Origin: Imbricaverruca yamaguchii
Taxonomy: Eukaryota; Arthropoda; Thecostraca; Neoverrucidae
Direction of reading: 5' to 3'
Length of the DNA stretch: 64,000 nucleotides
NCBI GenBank assembly: GCA_034440575.1
Contig: JAOTOL010001305.1
Location: 105,001-169,000, forward strand
Part shown: in pieces, positions 22,333 through 34,310 of the stretch
How the letters are laid out: each line of letters starts with the position of its first letter
Numbering within the stretch: position 1 is the first letter of the stretch
Position numbers and translations under genes: made by a program
The notes under the pieces: generated by a model
The model's input: the letters and a program-made list of their open reading frames with translations, nothing else
Database searches by the model: none
What the model was told of the DNA's origin: nothing

Positions 22333-24085
22333 GGGCTTGCTGTTGAATGACATGACTACATGACATGGTACGATTTGCAATATTTTGCAATTTTGGAAAA
22401 CAAAATGCTCATTTTACTGCTGAGACGTAACTGCCCAACAACTGTTTGCTATCGGAGTTACAGTGTACGAACACGAATTAGGTAAATGGGACAGATGTGT
22501 TGAACATCTGCAAGGAGGAGGCCGCCCTAACAGCTCGTGCAGACCATTAGAAATACTTTAAATGAACATGCCAAGACAAAAGTTTGCAATATATACTCAA
22601 CGTCGGGCTATAACTCCCTGATAGCAGAGGTATGAAGATGAGCCGAGCTACATCTCGACAGTTTGTCTTGCACTTCACTTCAACATAAAACCCCCAATTG
22701 AACACGGCTATCGTTTTTTCGATGTGAAAGTGCATGTTTGACAAACTTGCAGGAATCTAATCGAGTTACCGCTGTCACAATGCTTAGGGGCGCACTTCCG
22801 TCGCCAAAAATGCTAAAAGTAGTGCTGTGTTAAAACCAAATTGCTTGCAGTTGCTATTGGGAAAACATAACGTTACACATAGCCAATCCAAAGGACACCA
22901 CGTGGTTGTATTGAACTTGCTTATATGACGACTGACTAGCTAAGTCATTGAAAATGTATTTACTTTCACAATATACACATCTTCTACCAATTAGTGCTCT
23001 GTGGTTGCTTTCCCCACCAAATGGGTTCGTTTCCGCCGTCAGCTACTGAAAGAAACGTTTTCCGAGACACGAAGAGACCTGGAAGACTGCACACACCCAT
23101 ATTTTCGAAATAAGTGATGCGAGTCGCCACCCACGTTCCTTTCCCAAAGACAGGGCACGCACCCCCAACATGTTATTTCTGGACGCAATATGGCACAGGT
23201 ATCTGACTCGCCCAAAAATAACAACCACACACACACCTACATACACACATTGAAGGCTGCTTCACTGCTGGTGAAGCGTCACCGCTGCTCACGTGGTGCA
23301 GTCGACCACGCCACCCTCGCGGGACTGCACCCCCATCGGCGGCGCCATTCCTGCGCAAGCCCCTGGGAGGCGCTGGTCGTCATCCTGCCGCCGCACCATC
23401 CGCTCCCAGATGCAGCGCGGCTGATTGGAATAGCGCAACGCGCACAATTCGCCCGCGCAGATACTGCGCGTGGCCGCGGGCGACCGGGCGCGTGTGCAGT
23501 TCGAGGTGTGCCGGCTGGCACGACAGCGCGACAGCAGACGAGCAGCCGGCCGGCAGATACGACATTTCACGCATGCCTCGAGCTATTTCGATCGGGCGCG
23601 CCTTCTCATCAGCGCCAGCGCGGCCGTGGCGAAGGGCCGAATGCCGAGTACAGTCGGGAAGCGGCCGGCACGGACAGAATCAGACTGGCCATGTGCCGCC
23701 AGCCATCGATCGCAGTCGGACGGACAGAAGAGCAGTGAAAGGAGAACATAGTCTTTGGAAGGAGGAAACGGGGCTGCCCCACCAGTTATTCCCCGCCGGT
23801 AAAGCAAAACGAGTGGTGGGAAGTGCAAAACATGCAAAACCTGTCTACTTCACGTGGTTCATGACATTTATAGGCTGGCCACACCAGGCGTGGCAGTAAT
23901 GAACAACGTCGCCAGAAACGGACGGTCTTTCCGACCTACGAGTTCATGCAGTTTGCCTCAGCCAGCAATTTCTGACTAATCATTTACCAATGATTATCAT
24001 TATGACCAATTATACGATTTCGATCAATTATTATTGTCCGATCAAGCTATCGATAAGTCCGACCAAACTGTCAAATCAGACGGTC
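22333..24085. other. unassigned; CpG-rich patch at about 23,280-23,720
   Basis: The patch 23,280-23,720 is rich in CG dinucleotides and open in most frames on both strands, which is typical of a GC-rich island and gives no decision on coding. No conserved domain is recognised in any frame. Confidence 0.4.
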
Positions 24086-24502
24086 TAGAGGACTGTTCAC
24101 ACCTAGCGTAATCGCGACGTTAAAAAAGCCAGCGCAATGACGGACTAGGCGTAATCCCGACGCACATGTTGAGACATGTTGCAACTTACAAGCTGAAAAA
24201 AACCGCGGCCGATGTGGTCCCAATCCGTTGAAGATCAGTAAATATGGCGACCGCAGTTTATCCAGAGCAGTCGGCCCGACCTTGCGTCAAGGCCGCTGGT
24301 GCGCCGAGCGGAAAAAAAGGTTGAGAAAACCCAGCTTTGTCCGCTCGGAAATCGCCAGCGTTTTGTAGGACTCGGCAGACAGCTGACGCAAGGCCGACGC
24401 AATGGCAGAATCGGCAGACTCATTGGGCCCCATACTAACTGTCCGCTAGCTTTGCGTCGATTCCGACAGTGCGTCGAGATTACGCTAGGTGTGAACACTC
24501 TA
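24086..24502. mobile_element. 417-bp MITE with terminal inverted repeats
   Basis: The left end (TAGAG at 24,086, then tgttcacacctagcgtaatc) and the reverse complement of the right end (TAGAG, then tgttcacacctagcgtaatc, ending 24,502) agree over about 28 bp, apart from a 3-bp indel and one mismatch. Similarity continues weakly inward (gcgcaa...cggac). The interior has no transposase frame, so the element is non-autonomous. Outermost TA on both sides would fit a TA target, but the superfamily is not proven. Confidence 0.8.
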
Positions 24503-25157
24503 TATAAATCGGATATTGGGCAGCCTGTCTCACGAAAGTATGTCACACACGAGCATCTGTCTGGCTTTGGGATCGTGGCTGCCAGTTTTCGTCGTCAGCC
24601 TTCTAATTCAATGGGTCACCCTCGATAGCAGTCCCGACTTCGGTAAGTGATATGTCAGTCGGTGGAGCAGTTACGTCAATCCTTGATGCTCACGGTCGGT
24701 TCACTTTCTGTATCGTCTTCTTTATAATATATTTTGGTTCTTCTGTTCTGTGTCAAGTTCGTATCCATTTCATAACTTGTGATTTGGCTTCCTTTGGATC
24801 TTGGATCCGTACAGCATTGCATGGTTTCTCCGAGTTTAAAAACACAGAAAGAAATGGACCACACACACATTTGATAGATAGGTTGTTTCAGTCTTCCAAA
24901 GTTAATCCCGCTGTATATGTAAGGATTATTTCGTGCGTGCTTTGTGAAAAGCTATGTTCTAACTGCGATTATAAATTGACATAGTCCCCTGCTGACAATG
25001 AACGTGGATTATTTATGCCAATGCATTATACACTTAGCCAATGCATTATACGCGTACGCCCCTCCACTTTTCGTGATTTTGGCCAAAATCATGGCGCACA
25101 ATGGCGCTGCCTTTTCGCCGCTCCCCTCCCCTCACACGCACAATTTTCACCAGAAAT
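24503..25157. other. unassigned sequence
   Basis: No gene recognised. tatataaat directly after the MITE (24,501) resembles a TATA box but has no supported transcript. The repeat catgcatta...gccaatgcattata occurs twice near 25,020. Confidence 0.4.
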
Positions 25158-25236
25158 TCAGGATGCTACTTAGTTATTAGGGCTTTAGGGCGCATCGACT
25201 ACATTGGTCATGTAGCGCCCATCAGGATGCTACTTA
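25158..25236. mobile_element. 49-bp mini-insertion with perfect 15-bp target-site duplication (family M, copy 2)
   Basis: tcaggatgctactta occurs exactly at 25,158-25,172 and 25,222-25,236. Between them lie 49 bp (25,173-25,221) that on the minus strand start gggcgctacatgacc and end taaagccctaataac. The insert folds: gggcgc pairs with gcgccc, and tacat pairs with atgta inside. It shares sequence with the cores at 20.8 kb and 42.4 kb. Perfect direct repeats of 15 bp are typical of target-primed retroposition. Confidence 0.75.
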
Positions 25237-25559
25237 AGAAGGGTATGTCAGAGTGTTCAAATAGCTGGTATGGCCTCGCGATACTTCTGTCATTAGCTCA
25301 TATTCTGACGTGACACTGTATTCGCCAGTCCTGTTTCGGCTGCCAGCTTTGAATTTCTTTTAAAAATCAGCCATCGTCACAACGCCACGGTTTCATGTTG
25401 GCTGCAATTGCCACCCCACGGCTTGTGAAGACTTCCAATGATCAAGTTTCCATCCAATCAACAAGAATGTGCGGCTCGAACAACTACCAAACTGATTATG
25501 TGGAAATATTCGATTGCATATTATGCATTAGAAGTGGGTGTTGACAACTTAGCGTCCTG

Positions 25560-25995
25560 AATCACAGACTGGGAGGGAATAAAATACTGGGAAAGTTAAG
25601 GACAGACCGGGGAGAGAGTAAAGAAAAGATTGGGGAGGGTGTGAAGAAAACAGCGAGCAAGTTCTATGCACAAATATATAGCGATATAAATGATCGTCGA
25701 CATAAAATGACCGCTTAGACGGGGATAAACGTAGACTACAAATAACAGCCGAAGCAGACATAGGTGAGAGGGTAAGATAGCGGGAGCAGGAGCGGGAGCG
25801 GGAGAAGGAGTGGGATAGAGATTGGTGGAGATAGACATGGATATGCAGATATAGACAGATATAGATATACATAATTAGAGGAAGATAGAGATAGACGGGT
25901 GGACTGACGAGTGAGTGAGGGTAGGTGTGTGGGTGAAAGTGCAAAGGAGTGATAATGAGTGAGTGAGGGTGAGGGTGAATCTTGCGATACAACTG
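25560..25995. repeat. purine-rich low-complexity tract
   Basis: Long stretches of gag, gata and gtgag words (agatagagatagac; gggagcgggagaaggag; gtgagtgagggtgagg). The complementary strand reads as Ser/Pro/Leu/Tyr-rich open frames that are composition artefacts. Confidence 0.8.
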
Positions 25996-28154
25996 AGACG
26001 GTAAGGAATGGGACATTTCCCCCTACCTATACCCGAACTTTACCTCCAACTGCAATCGGTCAGACCCAAAGCCAAAAAAGGCCAAGTTTCATTCCTACTT
26101 TAGTAAGGTCAGGCATGTCTCTTTTTTCATTCACTGGTGACACTTCAGGCAGTTCGTATTTGTTTACCCGTGCTGCATTATATTGCAGTAATATGGATGG
26201 AATGAAAATTACATGCTCCGCAGAACGATCAACAATTTTTAGCGGGATATGTCCATCGATCTCAGTTTACAACATAGGCCAAGGCACTACGGCTGCTTAA
26301 TGCTACTTAGCAGAGCCGCTAAGAATAAGTATTCATTTCGTAACTTTAGGTTAGCTCCACTCGAGGGTGGATTATGAAAACGGCTTCATATGCTTTATGT
26401 GGATCGAACTCGAAGCACCCTGCCATGGTTGCCAATTACGCCAGAATTGCCCGACGATGTTCCACAGTCCATGGATTCAAGTGAGCGCAGCCTTGTTACC
26501 AGTTGGTTGGCGCTGCCCTGAGAGCCTGCCAATGAATGGCGGCTTTGGGTCCGGAATTGGTCTGGACGACAGAAAACTGGTCAGGCTGACGTTGTTGGGA
26601 ACGGAACAGTTGGAATGAGCTTATGATGGCAATTATTTGTAGTTTTTTAAAAAAATCCAAACGCCACTTGACCAATGCCCATGCTTTGATGGCCTTCCCC
26701 AGGGGCAAATAGGCCATCAAGGTCGTTGACCGGCTATTCATCTTTGAGATGTCGCGCTGAAACGTCGGACATCTACCAAGTAAGGTTTGAATTTGAAGTC
26801 CAATACAAACACAGACACAGGCAGACGCCGAGCAGCTACGTCTTTCAGCGATTACCCTTACTGAGAGTCCATCGACGGGATGGGCTCCAAATGTCTGCTC
26901 GTTCTACAGGTTCCGACGCATGGATGTTGGTCGGTGCTTAGAATACCGTGAAAAATGGAAAACGGAGATGTGCGATTGCTGGAAGGGAGACATTGTATGA
27001 AGATCCGTTAATCCCAGGTGCCTCCTCTTTGTTGTGTGATGAGAAACAGTGTGGTAAAATGACCACAATGCACCAGTCGCCTCCCGCGAGAGCGTCAGAA
27101 CGACCATACAGCGCAGCGTTATGTAACGGAGCCGCTCGGAGTCTGCGCCAATTGGCGCAACTGCCGGAGAAAGGCTTCAACTCACACTGCATGAGCCAAT
27201 CTGATTTAATGTGTTTGCTTATATGACCACCAAGTGAACACGATCTCGCTCGTACAGTATACTGTCCCATTGTTGACGGGGCATCCATAATATTGCGTGG
27301 GGGGGGGGGAGCTTAGAAAAATTGACTTTTTGCGGTTAACAACATCAAAAACATTGTGGTCATCCCGTCTGGAAGTGCTTGTACTGCAAATGCACAGGAT
27401 GCGATGCGTTCCTGTTGTGGCAAATTTCGCTGCGAGTTATGCTCCATAATTGACAGGCGGGATTTATTGCCGGAAAGAAGAGCCGAAGTTCGAACATCTG
27501 AAGTGATGAACAGCTTACGTTCGGAGTCGCCTCCGACGCCTTGAGAGCCCGCCTTCTGTTCGGACTGCTGCAGCGGGAGGATAGGACGGTTCCAGGCTCG
27601 CGGTACCGCGGCCACCAGCTAAATCGAATCACTACAACATCAGGCACCGTCGACAACAAACACCCATTCATCACAATACTTCGTGACATCACGGGCCTTA
27701 TGCCCAGCAAGTTCCGAACTCGCAAATAATTGTCAAACCCGAGAACCCTCATAATCTCCACAAAACAAACTAGTTATCGACCCGAGACCCATAAGGGTGT
27801 TTTGAAGATGAGGGGAAGCATTTGCTACTAACGGCATGCCCTGTTTAATCAGTAATAAAGTGCTTGGGAGCTATAATCAACAAAGGCCCAGCTGGTAGAA
27901 GCATATAAAGTGAATACCACAAGTTTTTCCATCCACGGTATTTACAAACCAGCACTCGAACGAGTGTTCACCTAACTATCAAATGCTATCAACTAGCTTC
28001 ATATAGTGCATGGCCACCCATCCGAACAAATGGTCGCCACAAGTAGTCGACGTCGTCACACTGAACGTCTTCAGGCGTTGGTCGGAGTCAGCAGCGAGGC
28101 CAGTGACGTAGCCAGCAGCGCAACCAGCAGTGGGGTCAACAGTGAGGCCACCAA
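25996..28154. other. unassigned sequence
   Basis: Several 60-130 codon open frames on both strands without family signatures. A G-tract sits at about 27,300. No gene can be supported. Confidence 0.45.
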
Positions 28155-29425
28155 CGGGACCGGCAGCGTAGCCGGCAGTGGGGCCGGCAGTGGGGCCGGC
28201 AGTGGGGCCGGCAGTGGGGCCGGCAGTGGGGCCGGCAGTGGGGCCGGCAGCGGGCCGCCAGCAGTGGGGCCAACAGTGGGGCCGGCAGTGGGGCCGGCAG
28301 TGGGGCCAACAGTGGGGCCGGCAGTGGGGCCGGCAGTGGGACCGGCAGTGGGACCGGCAGTGGGGCCAACAGTGGGGCCGGCAGTGGGGCCGGCAATGGG
28401 GCCGGCAGTGGGGCCAACAGTGGGGCCGGCAGTGGGGCCGGCAGTGGGGCCGGCAGTGGGGCCGGCAGTGGGGCCGGCAGTGGGGCCGGCAGTGGGCGGC
28501 AGTGGGGCCGGCAGTGGGGCCGGCGGTGGGGCCGGCAGTGGGACGTGGGACCGGCAGTGGGGCCGGCAGTGGGGCCGGCAGTGGGGCCGGCAGTGGGGCC
28601 GGCGCGCAGTGGGCCGGCAGTGGGGCCGGCAGTGGGGCCGGCAGTGGGGCCGGCAGTGGGGCCGGCAGTGGGGCCGGCAGTGGGGCCGGCAGTGGGACCG
28701 GCAGTGGGACCGGCAGTGGGACCGGCAGTGGGACCGGCAGTGGGACCGGCAGTGGGACCGGCAGTGGGACCGGCAGTGGGACCGGCAGTGGGACCGGCAG
28801 TGGGACCGGCAGTGGGACCGGCAGTGGGACCGGCAGTGGGACCGGCAGTGGGTGGGACCGGCAGTGGGACCGGCAGTGGGACCGGCAGTGGGACCGGCAG
28901 TGGGGACCGGCAGTGGGACCGGCAGTGGGACCGGCAGTGGGCCGGCAGTGGGCCCGGCAGTGGGACCGGCAGTGGGACCGGCAGTGGGACCGGCAGTGGG
29001 ACCGGCAGTGGGACCGGCAGTGGGACCGGCAGTGGGACCGGCAGTGGGACCGGCAGTGGGGCCGGCAGTGGGGCCGGCAGTGGGGCCGGCAGTGGGGCCG
29101 GCAGTGGGGCCGGCAGTGGGGCCGGCAGTGGGGCCGGCAGTGGGGCCGGCAGTGGGGCCGGCAGTGGGACCGGCAGTGGGACCGGCAGTGGGACCGGCAG
29201 TGGGGCCGGCAGTGGGGCCGGCAGTGGGGCCGGCAGTGGGGCCGGCAGTGGGGCCGGCAGTGGGGCCGGTAGTGGGGCCGGCAGTGGGGCCGGCAGTGGG
29301 GCCGGCAGTGGGGCCGGCAGTGGGGCCGGCAGTGGGGCCGGCAGTGGGGCCGGCAGTGGGGCCGGCAGTGGGGCCGGCAGTGGGGCCGGCGGTGGGGCCG
29401 GTAGCGGGGCCGGTAGCGCAGCCGG
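28155..29425. repeat. 12-bp (GGGGCCGGCAGT)n minisatellite, about 1.27 kb
   Basis: About 100 copies of ggggccggcagt, with blocks of the gggaccggcagt variant (mainly 28,690-29,060 and 29,165-29,205) and ggggccaacagt near the left end. A few partial units break phase, at about 28,250, 28,495, 28,545, 28,605, 28,855 and 28,940. Since 12 is a multiple of three and the unit has no stop, five or more frames stay open for hundreds of codons (GPAV, GSGA and CRPH repeats). The 535-codon frame is therefore not evidence of a gene. Confidence 0.95.
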
Positions 29426-30184
29426 CACCACGAGGACAACACGAGGAGCCGGCCGGCCGAGACTGAGGCAGGACTGCAGCACGCGCAGCCCGCCCGGCAG
29501 ACTTGAAGATCAATACGGACGTGGCGTGGGCAAACTCCGCGGCTTCTCTTGGCGCCGGCCGCGAGCCTGCGCACAGCCTGCCGCACGGCTCAGGTCGAGC
29601 CTACGTCAAGCGAGCTCAACATCGTAACCTACAGGGTCCAAGGTACCCAGTGCGGATTAAGTCGACTGCACCGCGGCGATTGAAAAAGATGGAGCTTTCA
29701 GAACGTTGGCCAGCGAGATAGTTCTGGCTGAATTCCTTGCCAGACTCGTTTGGAGTCCAAACGAATGTGATTTCAATCGGAGTCACATTGGTGGCGTGAC
29801 ATCCTAGAAACGCTGATAGCAATGTTCTTCCTTTGGACCGAGGGAAATCCGCAACCAAGGTACACAGTTCACCTGATCTAACGCTATCACAATATCGATG
29901 ACAATATCGCTATCACACGCCGATAACGGTTTGCCACGGCAACAAAGACACCACCGCCTATCCTGATACAGATCTGACTGCGCCAGTAGTCTCGTTGCAT
30001 AGTCCATATGAAACGATGATAGTCGGATAACATCAAAAGTGCATATATCAGTTATGTGCTTCGTTCAGTATACAGCTTCATTCGATACCTTCTGAATAGT
30101 ATACTCTGCAAATGCAAGTTTCAGCGACACTCCCATCAACGGCCTGATAATCATATCGGCTGTCTGAGCAAATGCTCCTCTTAA
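29426..30184. other. unassigned sequence
   Basis: No gene recognised between the 12-bp minisatellite and the 3' end of the CR1-like element. Confidence 0.5.
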
Positions 30185-30281
30185 GACATAAAGACATAAA
30201 AGATTAGTGCAACCATGAGCCACAAGGGCCCTTCTTGGTTGCACTCTGTACACTCAACCAGTTGGCCACCAAATCTGTCAA

Positions 30282-33200
30282 TCAGCCCTCCCTGTAATAC
30301 TGAACAGCAAGCCCTTTATTCTTATAATGATTGTCTATGCTGCTTTTAAAGATGTTCAATGTGCTGCTACTGAAAATGGTTTCTGGCAGCTGGTTCCAGT
30401 GTTCCACTACCCTGTTGGTGAAGAAAGTCTGCCTTAACATTGTTCTACTGTGGTTAACTTTAATTTTGAATTTATGACCTCTAATTGCATCATTTCTGTT
30501 CAATTGAAACATTTCCCCAGGATATCCCCTCTCCAGACCATGACAAATTAAAAGACCTCGATGAGATCTCCTCTCAGCCTTCTATATAGCCTTCTATATT
30601 CTAAGTGAAAACATTCAATTTCTTCTATCTTTCCCCATGTGCCAGGTTGCTTACACCATTAACCATTTTTGTAGCCTTCTTTTGTACTATCTCTAAAAGC
30701 CAACAATCTTTTTCATAGATAGGAGACCAAGCTTGGATGCAGTATTTCAAATGTGGCCTGACATATGCACAGTAAAGCTTCCTGATGACTTCCTCACTTC
30801 TGTATGATACATTCCTATTTATTGCCCCAAGCATTCTCAGTGCCTTCTTCCTGGATTCCTTAGTCTGTTTTGATGCCACCAATTTTGTGTTTAGAATAAC
30901 ACCTAAATCCTTCTCCTGTTGAGTCACTGATAGCACTTGGCCACCCATCAAGTATGGAGCCTTCATATGCTGCTTACCTACATGCATGATTTTGCACTTA
31001 TCAAAGTTAAATTTCATTTGCCATTCTTCGGACCACATCACAAGTTCGTCTTAGTCTTTTTGCAGCGAGATATGCTCGTTTTGACCTGTTATTGTCCTAA
31101 AGACCTTCAAATCATCCGCAAATTTCAAAACTTTACTGCTTAGGCCACTTTCAATGTTATTTACAAATATAATGAACAGTAGTGGCCCCAGTACTGACCC
31201 CTGGGGGACTTCACTAAGGACATTTTGCCATGATGACTTTGTACCATTTAGCATCACTCTTTGCTGTCTACCTGAAAGCCACAACTCTATCCATTTTAAG
31301 ATGCTACCTGCAATACTATGGGCCTGAAGCTGTATCATTAACCGTTTATGGGGTACCTTGTCAAAGGCCTTACTAAAGTCAAGATATGCTACATCAACCT
31401 GATTTCCCTGGTCAAATTGTTCTGTGGCGAAGTTTAAAAAGTCCAAGAGATTTGTGAGACACGACCGTCCTTTTCTAAACCTATGTTGAGTATCTTGAAT
31501 CAATCTGTTTCTTTCTAGATAACCAACTATTATATCCTTGATAATTGATTCGAGTACCTTGCAGACTAGGGATGTGAGACTTACTGGCCTATAGTTTTCA
31601 ACTTTCCCTCCTTCTCCTTTCTTGAAAATAGGAACTACATTTGCCCTTTTCCTATCTGTTGGAATTTCATTTCGTGAAACTGATCTACAAAATATTATGC
31701 TAAGTGGAAATGCCAGTTCCTTTTCAGCTTCCCGCAATACCCTAGCATAAATTTCATCAGGTCCTGCTGCCTTGTTTGCCTTTATTTTCCTGATATGATT
31801 GAAAACAACATCACTATCAACGAAATCAACGTCATTTATCAGATCACATGTCACTGAACTATGGTATACGGTCGGCAGATTGGTCCTATCTTCCAATGTA
31901 AACACTGATTTAAACTGCTTGCTCAGCTCCTCAACCATCTCACTATCCTCACCCAATGTAGTCCCATTTACTTCCAGTGGACCAATTGTGCTAGAAACTT
32001 TGCTCAGCTTGCAGCAACTAAAGAACTTTTTACTGTCCCCATTACAGTTTCTAGCTAAATCCAGTTCTTTTGCTCGCTTTGCTGCTCTGGTTTTTTTTGC
32101 TTCAGTGTCTGTAGCTTTTCGATACGCCTTTAGATTTACGATATTTTTTAAGCTTCTTTAAACACCCTAAATGCAGCTTTCTTAGCCTTAATTGCTTTTA
32201 TCAAGTCTGGTGTTACCCATGCTGGCCTTCCTACCCTTCTTTTGCGTCTTTGCTTTTGGGGGACATGTCTAATCTGAATTTCCCTCAAGTAAGATTTGAA
32301 CTTTTCCCACATTTCACAGGCATTTAAATTGGAGAATTCTACTTCCCATCTTATGGCACTTAAAGCCGCTCTCATGCAGTCAAAGTCTGCTCTGTTGAAA
32401 TTTGGAACCTTTACCAAATTATCCTTAATAATTTCCCCTACATGTGCCTTGAATATAACTATGTTATGGTCACTTCTTCCCAGAGTTTCTCCTACAGTCA
32501 AGTCTTGAATCAAGTCACTTAAATCCGAGAATACAAGGTCCAAGAATGAGCCATGCCTGGTAGGTTCCGATACAAACTGGTGTAAGAACAGGTCCTCTTC
32601 AAGGCATTTCCTAAACATTTTGCATGATGGGGAGCCAACACCAACATTTTCATATCCTTCTAGATTATAGTCACCAAGAATAAGGCACTTTCTCCGAAAG
32701 TTTCTACTGATTTCCTCACAAATCACCTTATCAAGCTCCAGTTGCTGAGAATGTGGCAAGGTTCTTGATCGGTAGAAAGCTCCTATCCTCAGTGATTGCT
32801 GTTGCCTTTTCCCACAGCGACATCAAGCCCAATGGCCTCCACACATATTTTTATCCCCACCTGCTACTTTTTGAGAACTGAATAAGCTATTCACATAGAG
32901 CATTACACCACCACCTTTCACTGCTGGACCCCTATTGCACGAACAAATATTGTATCCCTGGATCTCATAGTCCTGCAAGTTATCTCCAAAATACTCCTCA
33001 CTCACCCATGCCTCCGTAATGCAAACAATATCGGGTTCATCCTCAGCAACATAACATTTGAACTCATCAAATTTGGATCGGATACTCTGAGTATTAAACG
33101 CCATACACTTGACAAATGCTCCATAACCACCTTTGGCTTTTTCATGGTTCTTTTATCACTAGATGAACTACCACTCTGCCTCCTTGAACTACTGCTCCCC

Positions 33201-33286
33201 CTATTTGCTGACTTTGAGGTTCTATTGCCTTGGCTGACACTATTGGAATATTCCTGAGATGGCAATGCAATTTCATCCCTCCCCAC
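30282..33286 (-). pseudogene. CR1-like ORF2: endonuclease plus reverse transcriptase, broken
   Basis: This would nick target DNA and copy the element's RNA in place. The APE-type endonuclease (about 33,104-32,148) shows NTQSIRSKF, CITEAW, LGDYN and a terminal GRSDHNIV motif, so the catalytic N, E, D/N and SDH positions are present. The reverse transcriptase (31,956-31,051) shows KAAGPDEI, YRPVSLTS, AYLDFSKAFDKVPH, PQGSVLGPLLF and KFADDLKVF, keeping the catalytic aspartates. The C-terminal part (31,041-30,282) has the thumb-like LGVILNTKL and RPHLKYCIQAWSP, then FFTNRVVEHWNQLP. Breaks: frameshifts near 33,125, 32,850, 32,800, 32,145, 30,635 and 30,548, and an in-frame TAA at 31,053-31,051 just after LQKD. 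Domain order and motifs make the identification secure; clade CR1 is supported by the ORF1 type and the 3' tail. Confidence 0.9.
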
Positions 33287-33294
33287 CCCATTTC

Positions 33295-34310
33295 CTAGTT
33301 TCCCTGAAGGACATGCTCATACACTTTGCCTAACACATGAACCCCCTTCTCGGAGAAGTGCAGGCCATCCCTCTGATAGAAGTCACATGATCCATAAAAC
33401 CTGCACCACTTGTCTACAAAGGTGAAACCTAACTCATGGCTGAGCTTACCTACCCTGGCGTTGGCTGCCAGTGCCCTAGAGCTCCTCTCAGGGGAGGCTC
33501 CAGCCCTAGGCAAAATTGCAGTTACAATGACTATTCTTACCCTTCAGGGTGGCCAGAAGGACCCTGTAGTCCTGCAGAAGCTCCTCACTCCTAGCAGGAC
33601 CTATGTTATTTACAACTACCTGTACCACAACTGTACTAAACTGGTAATCACTGGTGACCTATGCCACCACTGGTACCAGGTCCTTCACCTTGGCACCAGG
33701 CCTGGTGATGCACCTCCTGTCCCTCCTACCTTTACAGAATACCCGATCTAAATGTCGCACACGAGAGTCGCCTACGACCAGTATTGTCTTCTTACTACTA
33801 CTATCCTGGGGGCAGTCCTCCAATGCCTGGAACTTATTCGATGTTAATATGCCTGCCCGCTGGGCCGTTCGACTAGGCTTCCTCCCGCTCCTACCACCTG
33901 CCACCTGCCACTCACTGACCATTTCCTTAGGCTCGCGTCTCCAAATCCTCCACCCCCTGACCTCATACCACTTCCCCCTCCTGTGACCTACCAGAACTAC
34001 CCCTCCTCTGTTCACTATTAACACTCCCCTCTAGAGAAATCCTAGCAACCTACACAGGGGAGGCAGGGGAAGCCTCAGCTACCGGGTGGCCTGCGACCAC
34101 CTGGGCATATGATGTCCCTGCAGGGGAAGCCTCAGCTACCGGGTGGCCTGCGACCACCTGGGCATATGATGTCCCTGCTACGAAGTGACCCCTTGTTGCT
34201 TTTTCTTGCCTACCCTGTGTAACAAGGGCAGCCTTGAGCTTGGAAAGCTCTGCCTTAAGGGTCATAATTTCTTGATCTAGTGCCTACATCCTGGTCGAAA
34301 CCATCCTACA
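33295..34310 (-). pseudogene. CR1-like ORF1 with SGNH/GDSL esterase domain, broken
   Basis: The N-terminal part (34,265-34,050) begins with a short coiled-coil-like helix (EIMTLKAELSKLKAAL) followed by a 19-residue direct duplication (GTSYAQVVAGHPVAEASPA twice, 57 bp each at 34,069-34,180). The esterase domain follows: block I VVGDSRVRHLD with the nucleophile Ser (about 33,760); VVVNNIGPARSEELL (33,620), where a family Thr-Asn is replaced; and block V RDGLHFSEKG with the catalytic-position His (33,350). Esterase domains in ORF1 are established for CR1 elements. Frameshifts lie near 34,040, 33,680 and 33,520, so the protein is not made intact. A TAG upstream of the first good Met (about 34,290) leaves the true start uncertain. 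Confidence 0.8.

Larger units (their letters stand above)
30185..34310 (-). mobile_element. CR1-like non-LTR retrotransposon, nearly complete but decayed
   Basis: On the minus strand the order is ORF1 (about 34,310-33,295), ORF2 (33,286-30,282), a ~80-bp 3' UTR, and a tail of two copies of TTTATGTC (30,200-30,185). A short 8-bp repeat at the 3' end, instead of poly(A), is a hallmark of CR1 elements. ORF2 starts only 8 bp after the ORF1 stop. No target-site duplication could be identified, and the 5' end is uncertain because the region upstream (34,311-34,870) is AT-rich and unlike the element. Multiple frameshifts make it inactive. Confidence 0.85.

Noticed and set aside
27979..29627. Open frames of up to 535 codons (CRPH, GPAV, GSGA, LPAP repeats) on both strands
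   Set aside because: They are by-products of a stop-free 12-bp repeat and are open in five or more frames at once. No unique domain, start context or splice evidence.
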